Shown one piece after another: positions 18,364 through 29,300 of a DNA stretch of 64,000 nt. Numbering within the stretch: position 1 is the stretch's first letter; each line of letters opens with the position of its first letter. The translations under genes were made by a program, and so were the position numbers. A model generated the notes under the pieces. That model ran no database searches. It was not told the DNA's origin and worked only from the letters and a program-made list of their open reading frames with translations. Origin of the DNA: Sphingobacterium sp. ML3W (GTDB lineage: Bacteria > Bacteroidota > Bacteroidia > Sphingobacteriales > Sphingobacteriaceae); assembly GCF_029542085.1 (NCBI RefSeq), contig NZ_CP107036.1:3906001-3970000 (forward strand), written 5' to 3'.

Positions 18364-21300
18364 ATGAGTGTCTTTTACAAAAAAAGTGCGGGCTTAGCCT
18401 TATGCACACTGTTTAGCGCAACAGCACTTTACGCGCAACAAACGGTTTCTGGCAGTGTGTCAGACAAAACAGGTCCCCTTCCTGGAGCTACTGTAGCCGT
18501 TAAAGGCTCAATTGCCAAAACACTTTCCAACGAGCACGGATCATTCAAAATCAACGCTGAAAAAGGACAAACGATCCGAATCTCTATGATTGGTTACAAA
18601 CCTCAGGAAATCGTTGTCGGTTCAGCGAGCACAATTAAAATCTTATTGGAAAGTGACGAATCTTCATTAGATGAAGTTGTTGTAACAGCTTTGGGCATCA
18701 AAAGAGATAAAAAATCGTTGGGCTATGCAACAGCAACCGTTACCTCTGACGACCTACTAAAAGCGGGTGCAACTCAGAACCCTTTTCTGGCAATGTACGG
18801 AAAAGCCGCGGGTGTGGGCATCAATATCGGTTCAGGTGGTCCAACAGGCGGTGTTAATATTCGTATTCGCGGAGCCGCAGGCTTGGAATCTGGAACTAAT
18901 ACACGACCACTATTTGTTGTAGATGGTGTACCGCTTTACGATGAAAGTACCTCCATGGAATCAAGGGGATATGATCCATTGAATTCTTTTGATATGGGTT
19001 CCGGCATTAACGATCTTAATGCTGAAGATATTGAATCCATTGAAATCTTAAAAGGGGCGAAAGCCACCGTGCTTTATGGTAGCCAGGCTTTAAATGGTGT
19101 TGTTTTAGTAACAACAAAAAGTGGACGGAAAACACGTGGACTAGGAATTCAACTTAACCAACAGATAAGTATCGACAAACCATTTACTTATATTGACTTC
19201 CAAAACGACTATGGATCTGGGGCATCTGCCAATGACATCCAATATGCAGATATTAATGGTAAAAAAATTAGAAAGTTACCGTTGAGCAGATTTAGTTTTG
19301 GGCCTAAATTTGACAACTCAGACATTATGCTTTATGATAGCACCATGAGTACATATCATGCCTATCCGGACAACTTTATTAATTTCTTTAAAACAGGAAT
19401 TAATAACAGGACTAATATAGCCGTTTCGGGAGGAGGTGAGATTGGTAGCGCACGTGCATCCTATACCACCAATACCTACAACGATATATTACCTGGGTTT
19501 AAACAAAAGCAAAATACATTCAGTTTCAATGGAAATTTTATGCCATCGAAATTTGCCAGTTTCGAATTTGTAAACAATTTATATAGCGTCAACACAAAAA
19601 ATAGAAGACCGAATATTCAACAATGGGTAGCTACAGGCTTAAATCGTGACTATGATTACAATTGGATTAAAGGATTTTACCATGATGCACAAGGATATAG
19701 AAAAGATCTTGAGCCTTATGGTTTAGCGGGCGGTTCACCAGGATTTTGGCCTAATGCCACCTCTAATATTCTTTGGGAACAGAATGATAATCTAGATAAA
19801 GACACCAAATTCCACTTAGTCAGCTCAATCAAAACGACATTACAATTTAGTCCACATGTTTCATTTATTGGACAAGCATCTATTGATTACACCAATACGG
19901 ATGTTGTTACAGAAAATAAAATAACAAGAATGGTTCCAGATAGAATTGGAGGCGGATATAAATGGACCAAACGCAATACAACCGTACAAAACTATCAAGG
20001 ACTCATGAAATACGAAAATAGTTTCAACAAAGATTGGAGCGTTTTTGGATTTATCGGTGGTGCCTATCAGAAGATTACCGACAACAACATGTTCACTTCC
20101 ACAGGAAATATGGGCTTATTGTATCCAGACTGGTATTCATTAAACAATGCCAATATTGCAAATTGGCCCACTGCAGGAGCTCGAGGTCAGGTTATGGGAA
20201 ATGGAAGAGGATCTGATGTTTTATATAGTATGCTAGGATCGGCTACAATATCTTACAAAGAAAGTCACTATTTGGAATTGCAGGCCCGAAACGACTGGAA
20301 TTCCACCTTACAATCACCTAATAACTCCTATTTTTATCCTGGACTTTCCTATACATGGAACTTTTCAAACGACTTTAAAATACCCAAACTACAGTATGGT
20401 AAACTTCGCGTAGCCTGGGCAAATGTCGGTGGAGGTCCATCGACCGCTACCGGAGATCGATATTTTGCAAATAATATTTTTAGCGTAGGACAGTTACCCT
20501 ACTCATATGGTCCTGTTACTGTCACCCCACCATCCAGTCTCTTCCTAGAAATGATAAAGCCGTTTAGAAAAAGAGAAATAGAGATCGGATTTAATACAAG
20601 GTGGTTCCAAAACAGCAGATTAGAAATCGACTATTCGTTTTATAACAACAATACCTACGATCAGATTGTTTCCCAGCCCTTATCTTCCTCAACAGGCTAC
20701 TCGTCTGCCAAAATTAATACTGGAAATTTAAGGAATTGGGGACACGAGATATTCATCAAGGCTGCTCCAATTGCGAACGAAAAATTTAGATGGGATCTAA
20801 CATTTACCGCTGCTAACCAATTTTCAAAAGTCATCGCCTTATATCCAGGAATCACTCAAAAATACATCACTGGAAATAGTGGTTTCCAGGTATTTGCTGA
20901 AGAAGGAAAAAGAATTGGCGAAATTAAAGCCTATGACTATAAAAGAGATGATAGCGGAAACAAGATTATTGGCCCAAATGGATTATACCAATTATCAGAC
21001 GATGTCTCCTACATTGGAAAAAATGTCAATCCCGATATTTTCGGTGGTTTTATGAACGATTTCTTCTTCAAAGGGTTCAATTTCCACCTCGGGTTGGATT
21101 ACAAATTCGGAGGCTCTGTGTTTTCTTATACCAATAATTATTTAATGGGTACAGGGGTCATCAAGCAAAGCTTACCAGGGCGTGACGAAGAAAATGGGGG
21201 GGTTGCTTATTATATCGATAAAAACAATAAATTTATTCAAACGCAACATAACGCAGCTGCTCCATCGGATTCCAAAGATGGGATAATTTATCACGATGGT

Positions 21301-21669
21301 ATAATTTTGGACGGTGTAATGGAATCAAATGGATCATACGTCAAAAACAACCAAATTGTAAGCGCGCCAGCATATTATGGAACTTATATTAATGACCTTG
21401 GCACTTCTTGGCCGCCAGATCGTTTATTCAAAAACGACTATATCAAATTTCGAGAGATCTCGGTTTCATATACCATTCCGCAGCAATGGGCTAATAATTT
21501 AAAACTCCAAAAGCTGACCTTGACGGCTGCTGCTAGAAACCTCGGATATCTTTACAAAAGTATACCAAATATTGATGCTGAAGCCGCTCTTGGTGCACAA
21601 TCCTACATTGAAAATTCGTTTTATCCATCCGTCAGAACATTCACTTTCGGTGTTAATGTTAGTTTTTAA
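18364..21669 (+). CDS. SusC/RagA-family TonB-linked outer membrane receptor (susC1)
   Basis: A 1101-residue SusC-type receptor. The signal peptide ends LYAQQ (about residue 25), a carboxypeptidase-regulatory-like domain covers about 27-105, the SusC-type sequence LDEVVVTALGIKRDKKSLGY follows, then the plug domain with PLFVVDGVPLYDE and GAKATVLYGSQALNGVVLV, and a large beta-barrel ending in the C-terminal Phe typical of outer membrane proteins (FGVNVSF). It imports oligosaccharides or other ligands in TonB-dependent fashion together with the SusD lipoprotein 18 bp downstream. The first 110 residues are very like those of susC2 and susC3, while the barrel differs, so the three probably take up different ligands. 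Confidence 0.96.
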   Translation: MSVFYKKSAGLALCTLFSATALYAQQTVSGSVSDKTGPLPGATVAVKGSIAKTLSNEHGSFKINAEKGQTIRISMIGYKPQEIVVGSASTIKILLESDESSLDEVVVTALGIKRDKKSLGYATATVTSDDLLKAGATQNPFLAMYGKAAGVGINIGSGGPTGGVNIRIRGAAGLESGTNTRPLFVVDGVPLYDESTSMESRGYDPLNSFDMGSGINDLNAEDIESIEILKGAKATVLYGSQALNGVVLVTTKSGRKTRGLGIQLNQQISIDKPFTYIDFQNDYGSGASANDIQYADINGKKIRKLPLSRFSFGPKFDNSDIMLYDSTMSTYHAYPDNFINFFKTGINNRTNIAVSGGGEIGSARASYTTNTYNDILPGFKQKQNTFSFNGNFMPSKFASFEFVNNLYSVNTKNRRPNIQQWVATGLNRDYDYNWIKGFYHDAQGYRKDLEPYGLAGGSPGFWPNATSNILWEQNDNLDKDTKFHLVSSIKTTLQFSPHVSFIGQASIDYTNTDVVTENKITRMVPDRIGGGYKWTKRNTTVQNYQGLMKYENSFNKDWSVFGFIGGAYQKITDNNMFTSTGNMGLLYPDWYSLNNANIANWPTAGARGQVMGNGRGSDVLYSMLGSATISYKESHYLELQARNDWNSTLQSPNNSYFYPGLSYTWNFSNDFKIPKLQYGKLRVAWANVGGGPSTATGDRYFANNIFSVGQLPYSYGPVTVTPPSSLFLEMIKPFRKREIEIGFNTRWFQNSRLEIDYSFYNNNTYDQIVSQPLSSSTGYSSAKINTGNLRNWGHEIFIKAAPIANEKFRWDLTFTAANQFSKVIALYPGITQKYITGNSGFQVFAEEGKRIGEIKAYDYKRDDSGNKIIGPNGLYQLSDDVSYIGKNVNPDIFGGFMNDFFFKGFNFHLGLDYKFGGSVFSYTNNYLMGTGVIKQSLPGRDEENGGVAYYIDKNNKFIQTQHNAAAPSDSKDGIIYHDGIILDGVMESNGSYVKNNQIVSAPAYYGTYINDLGTSWPPDRLFKNDYIKFREISVSYTIPQQWANNLKLQKLTLTAAARNLGYLYKSIPNIDAEAALGAQSYIENSFYPSVRTFTFGVNVSF

Positions 21670-21687
21670 CCAATTAGACATTCAATC

Positions 21688-23442
21688 ATGAAAAAAATAT
21701 CAATAGTAATTGCATCGGTTTTTATCCTAATTACAGGATGTAAAAAGACATTAGATAAGGAATTTACCAATCCTGAAATATATGACAAAACAGGAAATCT
21801 TTTTAGTGGATTATTTACTTCTACACTGTACCAATGGAAATTTTATGTTCAGGACTACGGCGAATGGTGGTGGGATATAGCAGGAACAGGCGCCATGGGT
21901 GTCTCAGGCTATACACAAGTTTCACAACGCTATATAACGGATCGCTATGCTTGGTTTGGTCTTTATGATGACTTATCAGGTGTTAACGGGTTCGGAAGTG
22001 AAAATCAATTATGGCAGAACAGAATGAAAGCGTTTTATGAGCGCGCGAATGCTTGGGCTGTGATCAAAGACAACCTAAATAATGTATCTGGACAAGAGCT
22101 TGACGATAATATCATATACTATCATTTAGTGACGGTTGTGAAAGATTATGCAGCACTACTCACTGTAGATTTTTATAACTCCATCCCCTATTCGGAAGCC
22201 TTTCGTGGCAAGGACCGTCTGTTTTTTCCAAAATATGATGATCCGAAGGAAATCTATATCAGCGTACTTAATGATTTAAAGAAAATATCAGATGAACTTC
22301 CTGCTGCATACGACAAAATGAGCCCTGCTGCTGTTTCAACGTTTAAAAATCAAGATATTGCATTTCGGGGCGACATCAACAAATGGCTTCAGTACATCAA
22401 TGCTTTGCGCCTTAAATATGCATTAAGAATATCCGGAGTAGACGAAAATACGGCGAAGACACACATTAATGAAACGTTGGCAAAGAACAATCTACCGACA
22501 ACAGATATGGTCTGGCAAATGCCTTATGATCTAGACCCAAGAAACGGTGGTGAATGGGTTAGAGGATTATTTGAAGGTTGGGCAGGCACATTCATCCCTA
22601 ATATTATTATAAAAAGGATGAATTATGGCACTTCTGCGTATGAAAAAGGTGTAGATGACCCTAGACTACCTGTAATTGCGTTTCCCACTAAGCACAGTAA
22701 TTTTGCCGAATCCATCGGAGACTATCGCGGAGTCAGCATGAATGCAGATGCCCAAAAACCAATTTATGATGGTGGGGAGAAATACTACACAGGTGGACCT
22801 AACGGGAATATAAGTGACCATTTCAAACAGAATTCAAAATCCCTTTATAATTTTGCCAACATTACCATGAACAAGAAGTTCCCAGTCTATATGATGTCAC
22901 AAGCAGAAGTAGACTTGATTTTGGCCGAAATTACTTTAAAAAACTTAGGAAATACCGGTCGTACAGCTGATGCACATATTAAAAATGCAATTTCTAACTC
23001 TACTAATTTTTGGTATAATAGAAGTGATGAGAGTGACTTCCAAAAAAGTCAACTGATATTACACCCAGTCAAACCAGCCGCGAGTGATGTCACAAAATAT
23101 TCTGACTTCATCGCAGCTAAATATAATGCTAAAACCAATGTCGATGATAAATTGGAGATTATTATGCAGCAAAAATATATCCATTTAAACATCATGTGCC
23201 CTTATGAATTATGGACAGAAGTCAGAAGAACAAGACATCCAAAACTGGAACCAATGACTTTTAATGGAAAAGTAATGAAACCGTTCCCTGAAAGGTTAAG
23301 ATACCCTACAGCAGAACAACAAAACAACCCAGACAATTATGCGAAAGTCAAATCTGATGACAATTTTACAAACCCAATCTTTTGGGTACCGCAAAATCTA
23401 AGAAATGTAAATCCTTATTGGAGCAATTCCAATTTCGAATAA
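21688..23442 (+). CDS. SusD/RagB-family outer membrane lipoprotein (susD1)
   Basis: A 584-residue SusD-type lipoprotein. The signal sequence MKKISIVIASVFILITGCKK gives a lipobox with Cys18. TPR-like helical segments follow, for example NIIYYHLVTVVKDYAALLTV, and the C-terminal half has the SusD tail pattern WTEVRRTRHPKLEP and RLRYPTAEQQNNPDNYAKV. SusD proteins cap the SusC barrel at the cell surface and bind the ligand. It is co-transcribed with susC1 and ends at a strong hairpin. The ligand is unknown; no glycoside hydrolase lies next to this pair. Confidence 0.93.
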   Translation: MKKISIVIASVFILITGCKKTLDKEFTNPEIYDKTGNLFSGLFTSTLYQWKFYVQDYGEWWWDIAGTGAMGVSGYTQVSQRYITDRYAWFGLYDDLSGVNGFGSENQLWQNRMKAFYERANAWAVIKDNLNNVSGQELDDNIIYYHLVTVVKDYAALLTVDFYNSIPYSEAFRGKDRLFFPKYDDPKEIYISVLNDLKKISDELPAAYDKMSPAAVSTFKNQDIAFRGDINKWLQYINALRLKYALRISGVDENTAKTHINETLAKNNLPTTDMVWQMPYDLDPRNGGEWVRGLFEGWAGTFIPNIIIKRMNYGTSAYEKGVDDPRLPVIAFPTKHSNFAESIGDYRGVSMNADAQKPIYDGGEKYYTGGPNGNISDHFKQNSKSLYNFANITMNKKFPVYMMSQAEVDLILAEITLKNLGNTGRTADAHIKNAISNSTNFWYNRSDESDFQKSQLILHPVKPAASDVTKYSDFIAAKYNAKTNVDDKLEIIMQQKYIHLNIMCPYELWTEVRRTRHPKLEPMTFNGKVMKPFPERLRYPTAEQQNNPDNYAKVKSDDNFTNPIFWVPQNLRNVNPYWSNSNFE

Positions 23443-23468
23443 CACATAGCTCCATATTTACCAGCATT

Positions 23469-23504
23469 GAAAGCCTAGACTTGACTCTAGGCTTTCTACT
23501 TTTT
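23469..23504 (+). terminator. Terminator of the susC1-susD1 operon
   Basis: Perfect 11-bp stem GAAAGCCTAGA/TCTAGGCTTTC at 23469-23479 and 23486-23496 with a 6-base loop, followed by TACTTTTT. The T-run end also forms the left arm of the rok1 dyad. Confidence 0.88.
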
Positions 23505-23534
23505 AAAAGTATTTAAAAAGTTCTTAAAACTTAT
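23499..23534 (+). promoter_or_regulatory. Composite operator-like dyad upstream of rok1
   Basis: CTTTTT (23499-23504), 10 bp, AAAAAG (23515-23520), then AAGT (23518-23521), 7 bp, ACTT (23529-23532). The inner part is a perfect 10-bp inverted repeat, ACTTTTTAAA/TTTAAAAAGT at 23498-23507 and 23512-23521. TATCTTTA at 23545-23552 is the likely -7 box. Confidence 0.65.
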
Positions 23535-23595
23535 CCAAAATACTTATCTTTATCTAACAATTATAACCATTTCCTATATTTAGGTCAATTAAACG

Positions 23596-24759
23596 ATGAA
23601 AGCGGACATTTTACGATTATTATATTATAATAAGACACAATCCATTGCGGATCTTTCTAAATCTCTTTCAAAAAGTACACCTATAGTCACAAAGACGATT
23701 AATGAACTTGTAAAACAGGAACTTATTCTCGATAATGGTCTGGGTGAATCAACAGGCGGTCGACGTGCGTCCCAATATGGGCTCAACAATAGCCTCCCTT
23801 ATTTTATTATCAGCATAGCAATAGACCAATATTACAGTTCTTTTACAATTTCCAATTTAGCACACACTATCGTTGCACAGCAGAAGGATGTCGCGATCGA
23901 CCTAAAAGAGCAGGATGCCGGAGAACGGATCCTCCATTCCTTGGAAACTATTCTTCATGAAAGCCAGATCGACAAAAAAAATATCATTGGCGTGGGAATC
24001 AGTATGCCCGGATTTGTCAATCCGGAAGAGAAAATAAACGATTCTTATCCCCAAAACTCCTCGCTCCACCATCTATATAAGCAAATTGAAGACAAGTTGC
24101 AGGTAGCCACGGTCATTGACAATGATTCACGATGCGTTGCTTGGGCGGAAAAAGAATTTGGTCATGGGGTTGACATTGCACATACATTAGTGATTAACTT
24201 AAATTGGGGGGTTGGTCTTGGAATTATCATAAACGGAGAGATCTTTAAAGGCGCAACAGGTTTTGCTGGAGAGTTTAGTCATATCCCATTATCAGATAAA
24301 AACACCCTATGCTCATGTGGTAAGAGAGGTTGTCTCGAAGTCGAAGCTTCCTTAAATGCTGCCATACAAAACACCGAATCAGATATCCAAAATGGTGAAT
24401 ATTCGATTTACTCCACTTTTGCTAAAATAAATTCAAATAAAGCGGATACATTGATTGAAGCTGCAAAGTTGGGGGATCAAATCGCGATTAATAATCTCGG
24501 AAAAATTGGCTACATGCTCGGAAAAGGTATTTCAACCCTGCTACATATCCTCAACCCGAACAAAATAATCATTAGTGGCCGTGGAGCGGAAGTGGGTGAT
24601 ATCATAGCCCCACAGATTCAGGTCGCCATCAATGAGTTCAGTATTCCCAAAATTGCAAAAATGACAAAAATAGAAATTTCTGAACTTCACAAAGACGCAC
24701 AACAAATGGGTACAGCGGCCTTAGTAGCCGAACATCTGATCGATAATATTATCCATTAG
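23596..24759 (+). CDS. ROK-family transcriptional regulator (rok1)
   Basis: A 387-residue NagC/XylR-type ROK protein. An N-terminal winged helix-turn-helix at about residues 5-65 (SIADLSKSLSKSTPIVTKTI) is followed by the ROK domain. That domain has GVGISMPGFVN, the conserved Asp in IDNDSRCVAWAEKEFG, the Gly-rich WGVGLGIIINGEI, the sugar-contacting GEFSHIPL, and the zinc-binding CSCGKRGCLE (about residues 238-247). The DNA-binding domain points to a sugar-responsive regulator rather than a sugar kinase. It follows susD1 after a terminator and has its own promoter-like dyad, and no susC follows it directly. It is a close paralogue of the proteins at 25116 and 31685. Confidence 0.93.
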   Translation: MKADILRLLYYNKTQSIADLSKSLSKSTPIVTKTINELVKQELILDNGLGESTGGRRASQYGLNNSLPYFIISIAIDQYYSSFTISNLAHTIVAQQKDVAIDLKEQDAGERILHSLETILHESQIDKKNIIGVGISMPGFVNPEEKINDSYPQNSSLHHLYKQIEDKLQVATVIDNDSRCVAWAEKEFGHGVDIAHTLVINLNWGVGLGIIINGEIFKGATGFAGEFSHIPLSDKNTLCSCGKRGCLEVEASLNAAIQNTESDIQNGEYSIYSTFAKINSNKADTLIEAAKLGDQIAINNLGKIGYMLGKGISTLLHILNPNKIIISGRGAEVGDIIAPQIQVAINEFSIPKIAKMTKIEISELHKDAQQMGTAALVAEHLIDNIIH

Positions 24760-24936
24760 CCATATAAATATGCTATTTACACATACAGCTATCTTGATTT
24801 TCAGCTTCTCCTCTAATACGCTGTTCCGATCGAGTATGGGTAAAAGAATATAAAGGATATTTGGAAGCTATAAAATCAAGCCATTTATAGCTAAAAATAC
24901 TAGTCAACAACATGATGGATCCATATACAGGCTCCT

Positions 24937-24969
24937 AAAAAACGCTCCAATTTTGAGAGCGTTTTTTTT
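24937..24969 (+). terminator. Terminator downstream of rok1
   Basis: Inverted repeat AAAACGCTC/GAGCGTTTT at 24939-24947 and 24957-24965 with a 9-base loop, continuing into a T8 run. It separates rok1 from the rok2-susC2-susD2 unit. Confidence 0.87.
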
Positions 24970-25013
24970 ATACCCATGCAAACAAAATAAAATTCAACAA
25001 ACCAAGAAGACTA

Positions 25014-25049
25014 CTTTTTAAAAAAAAATAAAAAGTTATTTCTACTTAA
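25014..25049 (+). promoter_or_regulatory. Composite operator-like dyad upstream of rok2
   Basis: CTTTTT (25014-25019), 10 bp, AAAAAG (25030-25035), then AAGT (25033-25036), 7 bp, ACTT (25044-25047). TATCTTTA at 25063-25070 follows 15 bp later. Same geometry as the other three copies. Confidence 0.65.
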
Positions 25050-25115
25050 CACAAATATAACATATCTTTAGCGCTCACTAAATGGGAAAACACTAACGCA
25101 TCCCCACATAATATA

Positions 25116-26288
25116 ATGGAATTGAAGGAGAAAATCCTTGTATATCTTTACTATCTAAAGGAGCTGTCTATTGCTGGACTTTCTAAAAGTCTGTCAAAAA
25201 GTACTCCTATTGTTACAAAAGCAATTAATGAGCTATTAGAGCAAGATATTATTGTGGACAAAGGCTTGGCTGCTTCGACTGGAGGCAGAAGGGCTGCATT
25301 ATATGCGTTAAATGATCACGTAGATCACCTCATTATTAGTGTATCCGTAGATCAGTTCTATACATCCATTCATCTGAGCAATCTGAAACAAGAAATCTTG
25401 GCCGAAACATCGGATATCAGACTCGACCTAAGAGATGAATCTGCAGGAAATGATATTCTTGAACACATCAAGACGTTTATTAATAAGCACAAATTAAAGA
25501 GCAACAAAATTATTGGAATAGGAATCAGTATGCCCGGTTTTGTCAACGCCCATCTTGGCGTCAATGATTCCTTTGCCGACCATAATCCACTTCATCATCT
25601 TAAGAATAGCATTGAAAGCAAGCTGAATATACCAACGATAATCGACAATGATTCTCGTTGCGTCGCTTGGGCGGAAAAGGAATTTGGTGCTGGAGTCGAC
25701 AGTACACATACCTTAGTCATTAATCTGAATTGGGGAGTAGGTTTAGGGATTATCATTAATGGTGAAATTTTTACTGGTGCTACGGGTTTCGCTGGCGAGT
25801 TCAGTCATATCCCGCTTTCAAACACCAACAGTCTATGTTCTTGTGGAAAAAGGGGCTGCCTCGAAGTAGAAGCATCTTTAAAATCTGCCATAGAGCAAAC
25901 AGAGATAGCCATCCAACAAGGAGAATACTCCATCTACAGTACACTCATCAAAACCATGAGCAACAAAAATAACGCACTCATTGAGGCTGCAAAAATAGGC
26001 GATCAATTGGTTATTTACCATATCGGAAAGATCGGTTTTATGATCGGAAAAGGGATCTCTACCCTGCTTCACATCCTCAATCCGAATAAAGTTATTATCA
26101 GTGGTCGAGGAGCCGAGATCGGAAATATATTAGGTCCACAGATCCAGAATGCTATCAATGAATTTAGTATTCCGAGAATAGCAAAAATGACCGAAATAGA
26201 AATTTCGGGACTACACAAAACTGCACAACAAAAAGGGACAACTGCATTGGTTGTCGAACATTATATCAATCGCATTTTAACGAATTAA
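25116..26288 (+). CDS. ROK-family transcriptional regulator (rok2)
   Basis: A 390-residue paralogue of rok1 with the same parts: winged helix-turn-helix (SIAGLSKSLSKSTPIVTKAI), IDNDSRCVAWAEKEFG, WGVGLGIIINGEIF, GEFSHIPL and the zinc motif CSCGKRGCLE. The C-terminal ROK half is nearly the same as in rok1 and rok3, with most differences between residues 70 and 150. It lies only 24 bp before susC2 on the same strand, so the regulator is probably the first gene of the operon it controls, with autoregulation through the upstream dyad. Confidence 0.93.
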   Translation: MELKEKILVYLYYLKELSIAGLSKSLSKSTPIVTKAINELLEQDIIVDKGLAASTGGRRAALYALNDHVDHLIISVSVDQFYTSIHLSNLKQEILAETSDIRLDLRDESAGNDILEHIKTFINKHKLKSNKIIGIGISMPGFVNAHLGVNDSFADHNPLHHLKNSIESKLNIPTIIDNDSRCVAWAEKEFGAGVDSTHTLVINLNWGVGLGIIINGEIFTGATGFAGEFSHIPLSNTNSLCSCGKRGCLEVEASLKSAIEQTEIAIQQGEYSIYSTLIKTMSNKNNALIEAAKIGDQLVIYHIGKIGFMIGKGISTLLHILNPNKVIISGRGAEIGNILGPQIQNAINEFSIPRIAKMTEIEISGLHKTAQQKGTTALVVEHYINRILTN

Positions 26289-26312
26289 ACTCTTTACTTA
26301 ATTACCTAAAAA

Positions 26313-29300
26313 ATGAGTCTATTTTACAAAAAAGCAACGGGCCTAGCATTATGCACTATATTTAGTGCTTCCGCCCTCTATGCACAACAAACTATTACAG
26401 GTAAAGTATCCGATGACAAGGGACCTGTTTCAGGGGTTACTGTAGCAGTCAAAGGAACTACAAAGGCAACACAAACAAACGCCAGCGGATCTTTTAATAT
26501 CGATGCCGCTCCAGGAGAAACAATCCGCCTATCAATCGTCGGATACAAAACCCAGGAAATCGTTGTTGGCTCGACTAAAACGATTAATGTTACATTGACC
26601 GCAGATGCTTCGACATTAGGAGAAGTCGTTGTGACGGCAATGGGTATAAAAAGAGAAAAGAAAACACTAGGTTATTCTTTTCAAGAGGTTAAATCCGAAC
26701 AACTTACAGATGCCAAAGAAACCAACGTTGCGAATGCTTTAGTCGGTAAAGTTTCCGGACTTCAGGTGATCAAAGGTTCTGCAGGTCCAGCATCTTCGAC
26801 TAAGATCACGCTTCGTGGTAACAACTCACTTACAGGAGATAATCAACCATTAATCATCGTCGATGGTGTACCGATGAACAATTTCCTTGGCGGTATGAAA
26901 GGAAATGGTGATAAAAATAATGACATGTGGAATCCTGCGACCGATATGGGTGGCGGATTGGGCGATATCAACCCTGACGATATCGAAAGTATGTCAGTTC
27001 TTAAAGGCGGTGCAGCATCTGCTCTATATGGATCAAGAGCTGGTAATGGTGCCATCGTTATCACGACCAAATCGGGTAAAGCTCAAAAAGGCGCTGGTAT
27101 CACGTATTCTTCCACCATTGGTCTTGAAACCATCTTCATGACACCAAAGCTTCAAAATAGCTATGGCCAAGGAAAAGATGGTGTTTACAATCCAATAAGC
27201 ACGACAAGCTGGGGCGATAAAGCAACTAAAGTATATGACAATATTGGTGCATACTTTAACACAGGTGTTAATCACACACAAAATCTTGCTTTTCAACAAC
27301 AGCTGGGCGAAACCAATATTTATTCATCTGCAACCTATTTAAATGACCAAAGTAAGATCCCGGGTTCATCGTTGGAAAGAATCAATTTGATGACCAAAGT
27401 TACTTCATCATTCGGCCCTGACAAACGCTGGACCACTGATGTCAAGGTGCAGTACATGAATATGAATGCCAAAAATAGACCTATTTCAGGCCAAAACAAT
27501 TCAAACGTTTATAGCACTTTATTTACCATGCCTCGTTCCATGAATATTCTGGATTTTAAAAATCCATTGAATGCAGTGGGGGATATGGCTTGGTATGGAA
27601 CAAGTGAGAATAAGACAATGAACCCGTACTGGTTAGAAAAATACCGTTTGAATAATGACATTCGTGACCGTTTTATCATGAATGGAAACATCAAGTACAA
27701 ATTCAATGATTGGTTAGATGCGGAAGCAAGATTTGGTCGTGATCAGTATACAACTAATTATGAAAACAAAACTTACGGTGGTAGCCCATTAATTACAGGT
27801 GGCAGTTATGGGGTTGGTAAAAATACATTCTTTGAAAACAACTTCACTGTAGCATTAAATGCACGTAAAGATAACTTGATTGGAAAATGGGGTGGATCAG
27901 CCTCCGTATTCGGACAAATTATGAAAACGAGATCTACTGGAATCGATGCGAGTACAGGAGAACTGCAAGTACCGAATCTGTTCTACATCAATAACAGTAA
28001 ATCTTTTCCTACAATCGAACAGAGTTTATTGCAAAAGCAGATCAACTCCCTTTACGCAACGGCGGAAATCAATTATGACAACTATTTATTCCTTAATGTG
28101 ACAGGCAGAAATGACTGGTCTTCTGCCTTAGGTTTAGACAACAGGTCGTTCTTCTATCCATCTGTAAGTGGATCATGGGTAATTTCAGATATGATCAGCA
28201 AGACAGGTGGTTCATTGCCAAGCTGGTTATCTTTTGCCAAGTTAAGAGGATCTTACGCTGAAGTTGGTAATGACCTTCCTTCTTTCCAATTATACAATGT
28301 TTATAATATCGGAAAGGATCCAAATGGCAATACCACTGCTGGTATGGGTAATACCAAATATAGCCCTAGTATCCTAAGTGAATTGATCAAAACCATCGAA
28401 TTTGGTTTCGACACGCGATTATTCAACAGCAGATTAGGATTGGATTTCGCCTGGTATAAAACGAATGCGACCAACCAATTGATTGATCTTCCGATGAATC
28501 CTTATAGCGGCTATGAATATGAAAAAATCAATGCTGGAAATATTCAGAACTCGGGTTTTGAAATTGTATTGGATGGAAGGATATTGACCAATAAAGATCA
28601 ATTAACATGGAATTCCAGCCTAAACTTTTCAAGAAACAGAAATAAGATCATCAGTCTTGCCGATGGAGTGGACATGTACCCATTAGGATCTTATGACAAT
28701 GTTTCTATCAGAGCACTTGAAGGCGGGTTGTATGGTGATATTTATGGCACTAAATTTCTAAGAGTTGAAGATCCGAATAGTGAATTTAATGGGCAATTGA
28801 TCTTAAATGGCAGCGGATTGCCACAAGCCGCAAGTGGCCTTCACAAACTTGGGAACCAAGCCCCTAAAGCACTAGTAGGCTGGAATAATAATTTTGCTTA
28901 CAAAAACTTTGGATTAAGCTTCCAAGTAGACGGAAGATTTGGTGGAGAGTTCTTCTCAGGAACAAATCTCAATCTACAGGCTAATGGTAATGCGGAGATT
29001 ACAGCACCAAACGGTGAGCGTAACCCATTTGTCGTGGATGGTGTGATTGCATCTAATGGATCATATACAAAAAACACCACACAAACGACCCAACAATTAT
29101 ATTGGACTCAAGTAACCTCAACATCAGGAAACTATGGTATTACGGAGCAAAATGTGTATGATGCGACGAATATCCGTTTGAGAAATGTGACATTGAGCTA
29201 TAATTTCCCAAAAAGCATACTTGGTAACAGTATTGTCCAACGTGCTAAAGTCAGCTTGACCGGAAATAATCTTTGGATGATTAAAAGTTATGCAAATGGT

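Larger units (their letters stand above)
24760..25115. other. Intergenic region between rok1 and rok2
   Basis: 356 AT-rich bases. The first half holds nothing I recognise up to the rok1 terminator at 24937-24969. The second half carries the rok2 dyad (25014-25049) and its -7 box TATCTTTA at 25063-25070. Confidence 0.5.
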